From JAIBDK01 sp965261915 (lineage in GTDB: Bacteria > Pseudomonadota > Gammaproteobacteria > Arenicellales > Poriferihabitantaceae), in the NCBI GenBank assembly GCA_965261915.1, contig CBDHDW010000013.1, positions 3,162,001-3,226,000 of the forward strand: a DNA stretch of 64,000 nt, given 5' to 3'. The notes under the pieces were generated by a model that had not been told where the DNA came from, searched no databases, and saw nothing but the letters and a program-made list of their open reading frames with translations. The first letter of the stretch is position 1, and each line of letters opens with the position of its first letter. The translations under genes and the position numbers were made by a program. Positions 52,723 to 62,049 of this stretch are shown piece after piece.

Positions 52723-53627
52723 TAAGCCGCTCCCTGACGATATTCTTTCTTTCTGACGGAGCGCGCATAAAACACCAGGGCTATTACAACGGCGGACAGC
52801 AGCAGCATCGACAAGGCTGACCCAAACGGCCAGTTCCGGGCAGAGGCAAACTGGAATTGTACCAGACTGCCGAGCATCAGTTTTTTGCCGCCGCCGAGAA
52901 GATTGGGTGCGATAAAAGCTCCGATGCAGGGTATAAACACCAATATGCAGCCGGCAATAATGCCTGGTTTGCATAAAGGAAAAACCACTTTTGTCATTAT
53001 TTTCCAGCGTGATGCATAAAGATCGCTTGCCGCTTCCAGTAATCGAAAGTCGAGCTTTTCCAGACTGGCGTAAATGGGTAATACCATAAGCGGTAAATAA
53101 CTATACGTTAACCCTATTGCGATGGCCCCATCGGTGTACATCATCCTCAGCGATTCTTCGATGATCCCCAGTTTCAGTAATGGCGTTTCAATAACACCGC
53201 CTCTGCCGAGAATAATGATCCAGGAAAATGTGCGGATCAACAGATTGGTCCAGAACGGGATGGTGATCAGATAGATATAGATGTTCCGTTTGTGCTCAGG
53301 CTGGAGTGTGATGTAGTAAGCCACCGGAAAGCCCATGATCAGACAAATTACTGTTGCCATGATAGACAGATGGAATGATCGCAGGATGATATTCATATAA
53401 CCCGGGTTAAACACCAGGTTATCTTCCAGATCGTATTCAAAAAACAGTTTTACATAGGCTGCAGTAGAAGGCTCCGGCAATACCCCGCCGTAAGGGTTCG
53501 GTTCCAGAAAGGAATATCCCGCCATAATGGCGATGGGCACGAGCATGAAAATGCCGATCATAATGTAAGATGGCATCAACCCCAGCCATCGGCGTGCTGC
53601 TTCAGTTCTTGGCAGCCATTTATTCAT
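52722..53627 (-). CDS. potB: Polyamine ABC transporter permease PotB
   Basis: This 301-residue permease has six membrane helices (IMIGIFMLVPIAIMAGYSFL first) and the EAA loop LLEAASDLYASRWKI. It pairs with PotC to form the channel. The start overlaps the potA stop by four bases (ATGA) and its end overlaps the potC start. An RTFSWIIILGRGGV block is typical of the PotB subfamily. Confidence 0.93.
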   Translation of the reverse strand: MNKWLPRTEAARRWLGLMPSYIMIGIFMLVPIAIMAGYSFLEPNPYGGVLPEPSTAAYVKLFFEYDLEDNLVFNPGYMNIILRSFHLSIMATVICLIMGFPVAYYITLQPEHKRNIYIYLITIPFWTNLLIRTFSWIIILGRGGVIETPLLKLGIIEESLRMMYTDGAIAIGLTYSYLPLMVLPIYASLEKLDFRLLEAASDLYASRWKIMTKVVFPLCKPGIIAGCILVFIPCIGAFIAPNLLGGGKKLMLGSLVQFQFASARNWPFGSALSMLLLSAVVIALVFYARSVRKKEYRQGAA

Positions 53628-54724
53628 TTTGCCAATACCCGAAGCGCCCGGGTGGAATAACCAACCACGATATTGTCACCTATTGAAAAGGGTAAATTAC
53701 CATCTTCTTTCGGTCTTGCCTGAGCCATCATGGAAATGCCGTCGCCCATATCGATGGAGAACGCGGCTTCATTACCCAAATAAACGATATTCTCGACTTT
53801 GCCCTGACGCTGATTATCCGCTGAACTGTCAGACGGCTTGCCCAGGGTGATTTTTTCAGGGCGCAGGAATAATGTTACGTCGTCGCCCACCGAATGATTA
53901 CCGCTGTTTTCAGCTTCAAAAACACTGTCAGAACCGATTTTACAGGTAACAGTATCATCCTGAATGGAAATGATTTCGCCATCGAGAAAATTTGAATCAC
54001 CGATAAAGTCCGCGACGAATCGATTTACCGGATGTTCATAAATCTCTGTGGCGGGTCCGATTTGTTGTATATGTCCTTCGGACATAACTGCGATTCGATC
54101 GCTCATTGCCAATGCTTCCCCCTGATCATGGGTTACAAAGACGAAGGTGATGCCGGTATCTCTTTGCAGTTGTTTCAGTTCGTCGCGCATGGCCTGACGT
54201 AATTTAAGGTCGAGGGCAGAAAGCGGTTCATCCAACAACAGGACTTTGGGACGGGGTGCCAGAGCACGGGCTAAAGCGACTCGCTGCTGTTGCCCACCAG
54301 ATAATTGGCTGGGCCTCCGATCGGCAAGATGCTCCATTTTAACCAGGCTCAGCATGCGCTTGACGGTAGAATCGATCTCATCTTTGGGCTTTTTCAAGCG
54401 TTCCAGGCCAAAACCAACGTTTTCAGCAACAGACATGTGTGGAAACAGCGCGTAATGCTGGAACACGGTATTGACGGAACGTTCACTGGGCTGCAGGTGT
54501 TCGATTTCTTCACCAAATAACTGAATTTCACCGCCGCTGACTTGTTCAAATCCGGCGATCAGGCGAAGCAATGTGGTTTTCCCACAACCCGAAGGTCCCA
54601 ACAACGTAAAAAACTCGTTGTCATTAATCGTCAGCGAAACGGTTTCAAGCGCCTTTACCGGCTGTTTTGAAGTCGGATTGTAGATTTTTGATACGCCACG
54701 AATATCAATTGCAGCAGCTGGCAT
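53624..54724 (-). CDS. potA: Polyamine ABC transporter ATPase PotA
   Basis: This 366-residue ATPase powers polyamine import. Walker A is GPSGCGKTT (about residue 43), the signature is LSGGQQQRVALARAL, Walker B is VLLLDEPLSALD and the switch His is in FVTHDQ. A C-terminal TOBE regulatory domain follows (about 285-366). It is the first gene of potABCD; the upstream gap to the RidA-family gene is about 110 bases and may hold the promoter. Confidence 0.95.
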   Translation of the reverse strand: MPAAAIDIRGVSKIYNPTSKQPVKALETVSLTINDNEFFTLLGPSGCGKTTLLRLIAGFEQVSGGEIQLFGEEIEHLQPSERSVNTVFQHYALFPHMSVAENVGFGLERLKKPKDEIDSTVKRMLSLVKMEHLADRRPSQLSGGQQQRVALARALAPRPKVLLLDEPLSALDLKLRQAMRDELKQLQRDTGITFVFVTHDQGEALAMSDRIAVMSEGHIQQIGPATEIYEHPVNRFVADFIGDSNFLDGEIISIQDDTVTCKIGSDSVFEAENSGNHSVGDDVTLFLRPEKITLGKPSDSSADNQRQGKVENIVYLGNEAAFSIDMGDGISMMAQARPKEDGNLPFSIGDNIVVGYSTRALRVLAK

Positions 54725-54832
54725 GGATTATCCTCATTTAGTCAGCACTAAAGAATGTAATTTTTAAGTGCTGACTATACCCTTTCTTTCGCAATCTGAC
54801 CATGTCCACGGTCGATTGCCGGTCGATTTGCA

Positions 54833-55270
54833 TTAACGCTCAGCGTGCCGCTCATCAGGAATAACAGCAGTGGCTTCGATCTCCATTACCCACTCAGGTC
54901 GAGCCAATCCACTGACAATCAGGCCGGTGGAAACCGGATATACTCCTTTCAACCATTTTCCAATCGCCTGATAAACATCATCGCGATAGCAACGATCAGT
55001 GATGTAGACCTGAATGCGGCAGAGATGGCTTAGCTGCGAGCCAGCTTCTTCCAGCAACTGTTTAACATTTTGCATGGCACGATCTGCCTGATCGTAGGCA
55101 CTCATGCTTTCGATGCTTTCAAAATCATCGATGTCCTGGCCGACCTGACCCCTGACAAACACCATTGTGCCCCTCGCGCTCACAATTTGACATAAATCGT
55201 TGTCCAGCTGCTGGTTTGGGTAGGTTTCTTTGGTATTGAATTTACGCAATCTTACGTGGCTTTCGCGCAT
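54833..55270 (-). CDS. RidA (YjgF/YER057c/UK114) family protein
   Basis: This 145-residue protein belongs to the Rid family. Conserved parts are VFVRGQVGQD, a QADRAMQNVKQLLEEAGSQL helix, CRIQVYITDRCYRD and a C-terminal RPEWVMEIEATAVIP. Canonical RidA enzymes hydrolyse 2-aminoacrylate and related imines using an Arg in the SGLARPE-like block; this member has ARPEWVMEIEA, the usual spacing. It precedes potABCD on the same strand; a link to polyamine or amine breakdown is possible but unproven. Confidence 0.85.
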   Translation of the reverse strand: MRESHVRLRKFNTKETYPNQQLDNDLCQIVSARGTMVFVRGQVGQDIDDFESIESMSAYDQADRAMQNVKQLLEEAGSQLSHLCRIQVYITDRCYRDDVYQAIGKWLKGVYPVSTGLIVSGLARPEWVMEIEATAVIPDERHAER

Positions 55271-55399
55271 ACTGATTTCCTGTTGGGTAAAACCTTAAGA
55301 CTACTGTTTGTATGTTGGTTGTCAAGGATCGAATTGGCTTTCGATCCGCAAAGGATTTAACTTCGGTAATTTCAGACCGTATAACGTTATTTTCGCCTG
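55271..55399. other. Short intergenic gap, nothing recognised
   Basis: Between the RidA-family gene and the kinase gene, both on the minus strand. No repeat, terminator or RNA was recognised. A promoter for the RidA-family gene may lie here. Confidence 0.4.
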
Positions 55400-56389
55400 C
55401 TATTTTGACGGTTGTTCAAATTCTGGGGGTGTCGGCGTGATTTCATTTGCGACGAACCAGTCCTTTATGTGACTCAAGGCCGGGTGAGAAAGATTCCGAA
55501 AAAGCAACGGCATCACACGAGGTAAATGCTGGAGGTAGTGGGGTTTGTTGTCTCTTCTCCAAAGACGGCTGAAAATTCCAGCGACTTTGCAATGTCTTTG
55601 TGCCCCCCAGACGGCATAGTGCAAGGCGAAATCTTCTTTATCGCAATTCGGCAAAGCAGCGAAGTATTGAGCCAGAGACTGATTTGCTACTGAACTGTCT
55701 ATATCTCTTCGCGCATCTTCCAGTAAAGACACTAAATCATAAGCAGGAGATCCGGTTAACGCATCCTGAAAGTCCAGTACAGCGCAGTGTTTTTTAAACA
55801 TGATCAGATTGTCGACATGGTAGTCGCGCAGAACCAGGGTAGTCCCAATGTCGGGCAGGCTTTCAAATACGTTTTGCCAAAGCGACAAAAATTCATCAGT
55901 TTTTTCAGCATCCGGCATCTCGCCGCTGAGCTCAGGTAAATACCACTCGGTAAACAGCGATACCTCTTCTGCGAAACAGGAAAAATCGTACTGGCCGAGT
56001 TCAATCCGGGTGGCATCAGGATGCTTGTGCAGACCAATTAAAACGTCTATTGCATCGCGATACAGTTTGGCTTCGTCACTGCCGCTGGCGAGGAGCCGGG
56101 TAAAGGTTTGATCTCCCAAATCATCAACCAGGGCAAATCCATTTTCCGAATCCTGGCCCAGTATAGTGGGTGCGGATACCCCGAGATTTTGCAGATGATT
56201 GGCGATTTTGATAAAGCACAGGATATCCTCTTTGTCTGGAGGTGCATCCATCAGCATGACACTCGACTGAGCTTTTTCTAATCTGAAATATCGTCTAAAT
56301 GAGGCGTCCTGGGGTAGTGCGGTGAGGCGCGCGTCAGACCAGTTCGATTGTCTTAAAAATTCTTTTCGAAGTGTATCCCGGCCATTCAT
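55400..56389 (-). CDS. AmgK-like sugar kinase / aminoglycoside phosphotransferase family
   Basis: This 329-residue protein has the APH/choline-kinase fold. The P-loop-like RRYFRLEKAQSSVMLMDAPP is near residue 31, the catalytic loop is LRDYHVDNLI, and the metal-binding Asp is in VLDFQDALTGSPAYDLVSLL. These match the group containing AmgK, the anomeric MurNAc/GlcNAc kinase of cell-wall recycling. The usual partner murU is not next to it; instead it follows glnD by nine bases and is likely co-transcribed with map-glnD. Function as AmgK is probable but not certain. Confidence 0.78.
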   Translation of the reverse strand: MNGRDTLRKEFLRQSNWSDARLTALPQDASFRRYFRLEKAQSSVMLMDAPPDKEDILCFIKIANHLQNLGVSAPTILGQDSENGFALVDDLGDQTFTRLLASGSDEAKLYRDAIDVLIGLHKHPDATRIELGQYDFSCFAEEVSLFTEWYLPELSGEMPDAEKTDEFLSLWQNVFESLPDIGTTLVLRDYHVDNLIMFKKHCAVLDFQDALTGSPAYDLVSLLEDARRDIDSSVANQSLAQYFAALPNCDKEDFALHYAVWGAQRHCKVAGIFSRLWRRDNKPHYLQHLPRVMPLLFRNLSHPALSHIKDWFVANEITPTPPEFEQPSK

Positions 56390-56398
56390 GGTGTGTTT

Positions 56399-59050
56399 TC
56401 AGGACGACAGGTAATTGCGGATGCGTTCTTCAAGTTGGGCGCGTTGATCTTGCGAATTTACGGCTGCGCCATCGCGGTCAGTAATGAAAAAAGTATCTTC
56501 GGCTTTTTCACCAACGGTAGAAATTTTTGCAGAAACCAGTTTTACTTTGCATTCGAGTAGAGCAGCGGAAACGTGATACAACAGGCCCGGCCGATCCTGT
56601 GACACGATTTCCATCGTGGTGTGGCCCAGATCGTCATTATTGGAAAAATTCACCACGGTTGGAACATGAAACTGTTTCATTGCTCTGGAAACACTGCGTG
56701 ATGCCGGCTTATACTGTTTAGGAGGGTTGCTTAGAAATTCACGGATTTTTTGTTTTTGAACTGATCGTGCGCGTTCAGATGCTGTGGATTTCTGTTCGAT
56801 GCCGACAATAAAGACAAGGATGGCCATGCCCGTTCTGGTCTGATGAATTCGAGCATCGAGGATGCTCAGTCCAAGCTGGTCGATGGCGCCTGTGCTTCGA
56901 GATAATAGCTCTTCTGACTCAGGCGAAACAATGAGGATCTGCTCAGCGCTGATTTCCGGCCGGTAGCGAATGGCAACCAGCGGTAAATCCAGTACCCGGG
57001 AGTGGCAAATCTGTTGTGCGTGCCAACCGCAGGTTTCGGGTCCATTTCGAAGAAAATACTCCTTATCCAGTTGACTCCACAATGCGTCTAGTGCTGTTTC
57101 GGGAAGGCTTTTGCCGACCAGCTTCTTGATCGCGCGTTTACGATCTTCAATTCTTTGGTTAATGGCTTCAATTCCGCTAATTCCAGAACGCAGTCTTCTC
57201 GATGTTGCGGTGTAGAGATTGCTGAGTAACTGCCCTTTCCAGTCATTCCAGACTTTATGGCTGGTACCGCGCATGTCGGCAACGGTAAGCAAATATAAGT
57301 TATCCAGGTGCTCCTGGTCTCCAACGACTTCAGCAAATCGATCGATCACTCTGGGGTCTGAAGTATCTTCCCGCTGCGCTGTCCATGACATGACCAAGTG
57401 GTTGCGTACCAACCACGCTACGAACCCGCTATCGTACTCTGACATCCCCAGCCGCTTGCAAAACGACAACGCTATTTTCTCACCAACTTCTGAGTGATCC
57501 CTGCCACTGCCCTTACCGATGTCATGGCAAAGCGCCGCAAGAAATAACCGCTGCCGTTGGTTTAGCTTGCTTATTATGGCTCGTAATACCGGAAATTCGT
57601 CTCGATATTTTTGCACCATCAATTTGCGTAAATTGCTCACAACGAAAAGCGAATGTGCGTCGACGGTAAATATATGAAACAGATCATGCTGCATCTGCCC
57701 TACAATTTTGCCGAACTCGGGAAAAAACTTGCCAAGCACGCCGTAGGTGTTCATACGCCGCAATGTATGTGTCAGTCCATCCTGTTGTTTGAAAATTTGC
57801 AGGAAGAGGGAAAGATTTTTTGGGTCCTTTCTATAGTTCGAGTTAATTGACTTTAAGTTTGCGCGTAAATGTCTAATGGTGCTGGCTTTCACGCCCACAA
57901 GTTTGGGATGTTGCTGCAAAAGCAAAAACAGTTCGAGCATTGAGCTCGGCGACTTCTCGAATGTTTTCTCGTTGGCGATTTCCAGAAAATTACCGATTGA
58001 ATTAAAACGAGGATTTATTGTTCTCGGTTTAGTCGTACGGCGAGACAGTATGGCTTCTTCAAAATGCTGCAGCGATAGTTCATTTAACAACTGAATCTCT
58101 TTAACCGTTCGATAGTATTGCTGCATCATTTGCTCGACAGCAAGGCGATTTTGCTTCTGTTTGTATCCGAGCTGATTGGCGAGTTCACGCTGAAAGTCAA
58201 ACAGCAACCGGTCTTCACATCTTGACGACAGCAAATGCAGTCCATTACGCAGCCGCCAGAGAAAATTCCGGCCTTTAATCAGGGTTTTGTACTCGGTTTC
58301 AGTCAGGAAATCGTGTTCCACCAATTCCGAAAACTCGCTGGTGCCGAAATAGCGATTTGCCACCCAGCTAATCATATGCAGATCGCGCAGCCCGCCCGGG
58401 CTTTCTTTCAGGTTCGGTTCGAGGTTGTAGGCAGTATCACCAAAATGCTGATGCCTGGCAGTTTGTTCGTCGAGCTTTGTCTGAAAATATTTTTTTGCCG
58501 GCCACAACTTTTTACTGCGCAGCTGGATTTGGAGCAGATCGAAACTCTCGGGGTTTCCATGGACAAGACGAGTCTCCATCAAATTTGTAATAACACTTAA
58601 ATCGCTGGAAGCCATCTTGATGCATTGCGCAAGTGAGCGTGTACTGTGCCCGACCTGCAAACCAATATCCCAGCAAAAACGAACAAATGCTTCCGCTCTA
58701 TCGCTGGATTTTTGGCTGCTTGGCGTGGGCAGGAAAATCAGTAAATCGATATCCGAGTGAAGATTAAGTTCCTGTCGGCCGTAACCGCCAGCGGCTATCA
58801 GCGATGGCTGATTCCCGGAGCCAGAGTTCGGAAAAAACTGCAACCACGCTTGAGTTAGAATTTGATCGATCAGCCCGCTTTGATGTTTGCCTAGCGTTGC
58901 GGCGCTGCCGCCTTCCAGATGGTATTCTGCAAGCGCAGTCTTACCGGTTTCCAGCAGTTCCTGAAACGGTTTAATACCGCCGCTGTCAGATATTTCTGCT
59001 GACTTTAATTTCTCAGCATTCAGCAGTTGATTGTGAGCCAGCGGGCTCAT
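56399..59050 (-). CDS. glnD: Bifunctional uridylyltransferase/uridylyl-removing enzyme GlnD
   Basis: At 883 residues this is a full-length PII uridylyltransferase, the nitrogen sensor that modifies GlnB/GlnK according to glutamine. The nucleotidyltransferase site is GGYGRQELNLHSDIDLLI (about residue 88). The HD domain for uridylyl removal has AALCHDIGKGSGRDHSEVG (about 500). Two ACT domains close the protein (ALVAI-like LVAIRYRPEISAEQ, and TMEIVSQDRPGLLYHV). It sits between map (32 bases upstream) and the AmgK-like kinase, as in other gammaproteobacteria near rpsB. Confidence 0.96.
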   Translation of the reverse strand: MSPLAHNQLLNAEKLKSAEISDSGGIKPFQELLETGKTALAEYHLEGGSAATLGKHQSGLIDQILTQAWLQFFPNSGSGNQPSLIAAGGYGRQELNLHSDIDLLIFLPTPSSQKSSDRAEAFVRFCWDIGLQVGHSTRSLAQCIKMASSDLSVITNLMETRLVHGNPESFDLLQIQLRSKKLWPAKKYFQTKLDEQTARHQHFGDTAYNLEPNLKESPGGLRDLHMISWVANRYFGTSEFSELVEHDFLTETEYKTLIKGRNFLWRLRNGLHLLSSRCEDRLLFDFQRELANQLGYKQKQNRLAVEQMMQQYYRTVKEIQLLNELSLQHFEEAILSRRTTKPRTINPRFNSIGNFLEIANEKTFEKSPSSMLELFLLLQQHPKLVGVKASTIRHLRANLKSINSNYRKDPKNLSLFLQIFKQQDGLTHTLRRMNTYGVLGKFFPEFGKIVGQMQHDLFHIFTVDAHSLFVVSNLRKLMVQKYRDEFPVLRAIISKLNQRQRLFLAALCHDIGKGSGRDHSEVGEKIALSFCKRLGMSEYDSGFVAWLVRNHLVMSWTAQREDTSDPRVIDRFAEVVGDQEHLDNLYLLTVADMRGTSHKVWNDWKGQLLSNLYTATSRRLRSGISGIEAINQRIEDRKRAIKKLVGKSLPETALDALWSQLDKEYFLRNGPETCGWHAQQICHSRVLDLPLVAIRYRPEISAEQILIVSPESEELLSRSTGAIDQLGLSILDARIHQTRTGMAILVFIVGIEQKSTASERARSVQKQKIREFLSNPPKQYKPASRSVSRAMKQFHVPTVVNFSNNDDLGHTTMEIVSQDRPGLLYHVSAALLECKVKLVSAKISTVGEKAEDTFFITDRDGAAVNSQDQRAQLEERIRNYLSS

Positions 59051-59082
59051 GGCAGGTTAGTCATTACACTGTGCAAACGGGC

Positions 59083-59847
59083 TTACGATTCGCGCTCCGA
59101 ACAGGTCAGGATTTCGTGGCCGTTAGCGGTTACGAGAATAGTGTGTTCCCACTGCGCCGACAGGCTTCGGTCTTTAGTCACTACCGTCCATTGATCATTC
59201 AACAATTTGGTTTCTTTCTTGCCCGCATTCACCATTGGCTCAATGGTAAACGTCATGCCTTCTTCCACGGCTAAGCCAGTGCCATGGCGGCCGTAGTGTA
59301 AAACCTGTGGATCTTCGTGAAATACACGACCGATTCCATGCCCGCAATATTCTCTAACAACCGAGAAGCCGTTTTTTTCGGCGTGTTGTTGTATGGCGTG
59401 GCCAATATCGCCAAGCTGTACTCCGGGCTTTACCATGTCAATTCCCAGATCCATACATTGCTTGCTGATTTCGCATAAACGTTTTGCTCGAATTGACGGC
59501 TCACCAACATAAAACATTCGGCTGGTATCGCCATGAAATTCGTCTTTAATGACGGTGATATCAATGTTGATGATATCACCATTTTTTAGCACTTTGTCTG
59601 CAGGAATTCCGTGGCAAATGACATGGTTGATGGAAGTGCAAATGGATTTCGGAAACCCACGATAGTTTAAAGGCGCAGGAATGGCGTTTTGCACATTGAC
59701 GATATAGTCGTGACAAATCGTATTGAGCTGATCAGTGGTAACGCCGGCCTGGACGTGTTCACCAATCATGTCCAAGACTTGCGACGCGAGCCGTCCAGCG
59801 ATACGCATTTTCTCAATTTCTTCATTATTTTTAATCGTTACAGGCAT
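59083..59847 (-). CDS. map: Type I methionine aminopeptidase
   Basis: This 254-residue enzyme removes N-terminal methionine from nascent proteins. The metal ligands and catalytic His are visible: His79 (CHGIP), Asp96 (NIDITV), Asp107 (FHGDTSRMF), His in GHGIGRVFHEDP, Glu in FTIEPM and Glu in WEHTI. The gene is divergent from rpsB with about 240 bases between starts, the standard arrangement in this class. Confidence 0.96.
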   Translation of the reverse strand: MPVTIKNNEEIEKMRIAGRLASQVLDMIGEHVQAGVTTDQLNTICHDYIVNVQNAIPAPLNYRGFPKSICTSINHVICHGIPADKVLKNGDIINIDITVIKDEFHGDTSRMFYVGEPSIRAKRLCEISKQCMDLGIDMVKPGVQLGDIGHAIQQHAEKNGFSVVREYCGHGIGRVFHEDPQVLHYGRHGTGLAVEEGMTFTIEPMVNAGKKETKLLNDQWTVVTKDRSLSAQWEHTILVTANGHEILTCSERES

Positions 59848-59918
59848 GATTTTCGCAATTTGGGCAAAAAAGGCACGCTATGCTCCCAAATTATGCTTTT
59901 TTCTTCAACTGTTTTTAG

Positions 59919-60086
59919 TTAAAATCCGCGACCCTTAGCGCCAGCACCGGTTTTAATTCGGCTGGATTGGCATAAATTCGCACACGGCAATTATATTCTT
60001 GCGGGTGCCTGGGACTCGAGTTGAATCGATATCAGGTTGAAGAATAGTACCCGTGGAGGCCTAACCCATTACAACTTGAAAGACAC
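59919..60086 (+). promoter_or_regulatory. rpsB promoter and probable S2-binding leader
   Basis: A TAAAAT box at 59920-59925 is followed by a GC-rich stretch (CCGCGACCC), as in growth-rate-controlled ribosomal promoters. The leader can fold: CGGGT (60002-60006) pairs with ACCCG (60049-60053) around an inner CCTG/CAGG pair (60008-60011 with 60033-60036). The unpaired GTGGAGGCCTAACCC follows just before the start codon. This resembles the conserved gammaproteobacterial rpsB leader through which S2 represses its own operon; the match is from memory. Confidence 0.5.
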
Positions 60087-61076
60087 ATGACCGACATATC
60101 TATGCGCCAGTTGCTAAAAGCTGGTGTGCACTTCGGACACCAGACTCGTTACTGGTCGCCTTCAATGGCACCGTATATTTTCGGTGATCGCAACAAAATC
60201 CATATTATTAACCTGGAAAAAACATTGCCAATGTTAAAAGAGGCAATGAATTATCTGGGTGCGGTAACGGCTCAAGGCGGAAAAATCCTGTTTGTGGGAA
60301 CCAAACGTCAGGCCGGCAAGCTGGTTCGCGACCAGGCTCAACAATGCAGATCGCCTTACGTTGATCACCGCTGGTTGGGAGGAATGTTGACCAACTATAA
60401 AACCGTAAAGAATTCGATCGCTCGCCTGAAAGAGCTTGAGCAACGTATTGACTCAGGCGGTACAGCTCGTCTTAGCAAGAAAGAAGCGCTTTCTCTGGAA
60501 AGGGAACGTGCCAAGCTGGATAAGACCTTATCCGGTATAAAAGACATGAATGGTTTGCCAGATGCCTTGTTTGTTATCGATGTTGAGCATGAATACATCG
60601 CAGTAGCAGAAGCCAACAAACTGGGCATTCCGGTGGTTGCAGTGGTGGATTCGAACTGTTCACCAAAGGGTATTGATTACGTAATTCCGGGAAATGATGA
60701 CTCATCCCGTGCGATCAACCTGTATCTCGAAGCAGCTTCTGCAGCAATCGGTGAATCACGATCAGCAAGACGCGGCGCTCACGCACTGCCAGACGGTGAC
60801 TATATTGAAGTTGATGATTCTGGCGAAGTGATTGCGGCTTCAGTTAAAGCGGAAGAAGTTGAATCGCCAGTCGCAGCGGCGGAAACTGAAGCCGTTACAG
60901 AGCAGGATGCCGATGAAGAGCCGGCGAAGAAAAAAGTAACTAAAAAGAAAGTTACCAAGAAAAAAGTTACAGAAAAAGCCGCAGAAGAATCTGAAGAAAC
61001 TGCAGATCCAAAGACGCAAGTAGCCAAGAAGAAGGTTGCAAAGAAAAAAGCCGTTAGCAAAAAAGAAAGCGAGTAA
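60087..61076 (+). CDS. rpsB: 30S ribosomal protein S2 with long Lys/Glu-rich tail
   Basis: The first 240-250 residues are canonical S2 (MRQLLKAGVHFGHQTRYWSP, then GTKRQAGKLVRDQA, VDHRWLGGMLTNYKT and NKLGIPVVAVVDSNCSP). It then continues about 80 residues beyond the usual end with an acidic part (AAETEAVTEQDADEEP) and repeated KKKVTKKKVT and AKKKVAKKKA blocks, giving 329 residues in all. Lysine-rich AT-biased tails occur on S2 of some bacteria, but this is well above the typical 240-260. S2 bridges S1 to the small subunit, so the tail would lie on the solvent side. Confidence 0.96.
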   Translation: MTDISMRQLLKAGVHFGHQTRYWSPSMAPYIFGDRNKIHIINLEKTLPMLKEAMNYLGAVTAQGGKILFVGTKRQAGKLVRDQAQQCRSPYVDHRWLGGMLTNYKTVKNSIARLKELEQRIDSGGTARLSKKEALSLERERAKLDKTLSGIKDMNGLPDALFVIDVEHEYIAVAEANKLGIPVVAVVDSNCSPKGIDYVIPGNDDSSRAINLYLEAASAAIGESRSARRGAHALPDGDYIEVDDSGEVIAASVKAEEVESPVAAAETEAVTEQDADEEPAKKKVTKKKVTKKKVTEKAAEESEETADPKTQVAKKKVAKKKAVSKKESE

Positions 61077-61103
61077 TTTTTTTCAATCGATTTTCAAATT
61101 ATT

Positions 61104-61134
61104 GTGCGGCTTGCGTCCTGGTAGGAAGCCGCAC
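61104..61134 (+). promoter_or_regulatory. Hairpin between rpsB and tsf (attenuator-like)
   Basis: A perfect nine-base stem, GTGCGGCTT with AAGCCGCAC, encloses a 13-base loop. No T run follows, so it is not a plain terminator. It may act as an mRNA stabiliser or partial attenuator that sets the ratio of S2 to EF-Ts. The tsf start lies about 40 bases further with AGGAGC in front. Confidence 0.5.
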
Positions 61135-61176
61135 GCCGGACACATAGTATAAAAGTTTATTTTTAGGAGCAATCTT

Positions 61177-62049
61177 ATGGCGATTACTGCTGCAATGATT
61201 AAAGAGCTGCGCGGACGAACAGGCGCAGGAATGATGGACTGTAAAAAAGTCCTTACTGAGACCAACGGCGATATCGAATTGGCGATTGAAGAGCTGCGCA
61301 AGAAAGGGGCAGCAACTGCAGAGAAAAAAGCCGGCAGAATTGCGGCAGAGGGATTCATGGCCGCAGCGGAAAACGACTCAGCCAGTGTATTGGTGGAAAT
61401 TAACTGCGAAACTGACTTTGTTGCGAAAGATGATTCGTTTAAAGCATTTGCTGCAAATGTGGCGAATACCGTTTTGAATAATGAGGTTGCAGATGTTGAA
61501 GGATTGTCAGCGATAGCTTCCTCGTCCGGCGCATCCATGGAAGAGGCGCGACAGGAACTCATCACAAAAATTGGTGAAAATATCAGTATCCGCCGATTTG
61601 TTAAGGTGGCCACTGATGGCGATACGGTGAGTACCTACTTGCATGGAAGCCGAATCGGGGTTCTGGTGAAGCTGAATGGCGGTGACAACGAAATGGGCCG
61701 TGATATTGCAATGCATATTGCTGCGAGCAGACCGCTGTGTGTATCTGAAGAAGATATGGATAGCGCGGTTGTCGAAAAAGAAAAAGAAATCTTTGCGGCA
61801 CAGGCTGCAGAGAGTGGCAAGCCGGCAGAAATTGTTGAAAAGATGGTGGCTGGCCGTATCAGGAAATTTTTAAAAGAAAATACCTTGCTCGGGCAGCCAT
61901 TTGTGAAAAATCCGGATCAAACCGTTGCTGAATTACTATCGTCAGCAGGGGCTTCTGTGGTCGAGATGAATCGATTTGAAGTAGGCGAAGGTTTGGAAAA
62001 ACGCAGCGAAGATTTCGTCGCCGAAGTGATGGCACAAGCTGGAGCGTAA
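61177..62049 (+). CDS. tsf: Elongation factor Ts
   Basis: EF-Ts, at 290 residues, is the nucleotide exchange factor of EF-Tu. The N-terminal UBA-like domain (AAMIKELRGRTGAGMMDCKK) and the TDFVAKDDSF loop that contacts EF-Tu are present. The rest of the core and dimer module follow at normal length. It is co-directional with rpsB, 100 bases downstream. Confidence 0.97.
   Translation: MAITAAMIKELRGRTGAGMMDCKKVLTETNGDIELAIEELRKKGAATAEKKAGRIAAEGFMAAAENDSASVLVEINCETDFVAKDDSFKAFAANVANTVLNNEVADVEGLSAIASSSGASMEEARQELITKIGENISIRRFVKVATDGDTVSTYLHGSRIGVLVKLNGGDNEMGRDIAMHIAASRPLCVSEEDMDSAVVEKEKEIFAAQAAESGKPAEIVEKMVAGRIRKFLKENTLLGQPFVKNPDQTVAELLSSAGASVVEMNRFEVGEGLEKRSEDFVAEVMAQAGA

Noticed and set aside
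52723..52974. N-terminal extension of potC over potB
   Set aside because: The extra 84 residues are basic and cysteine-rich, read over potB in another frame, and family members start at MTDRN-like positions.
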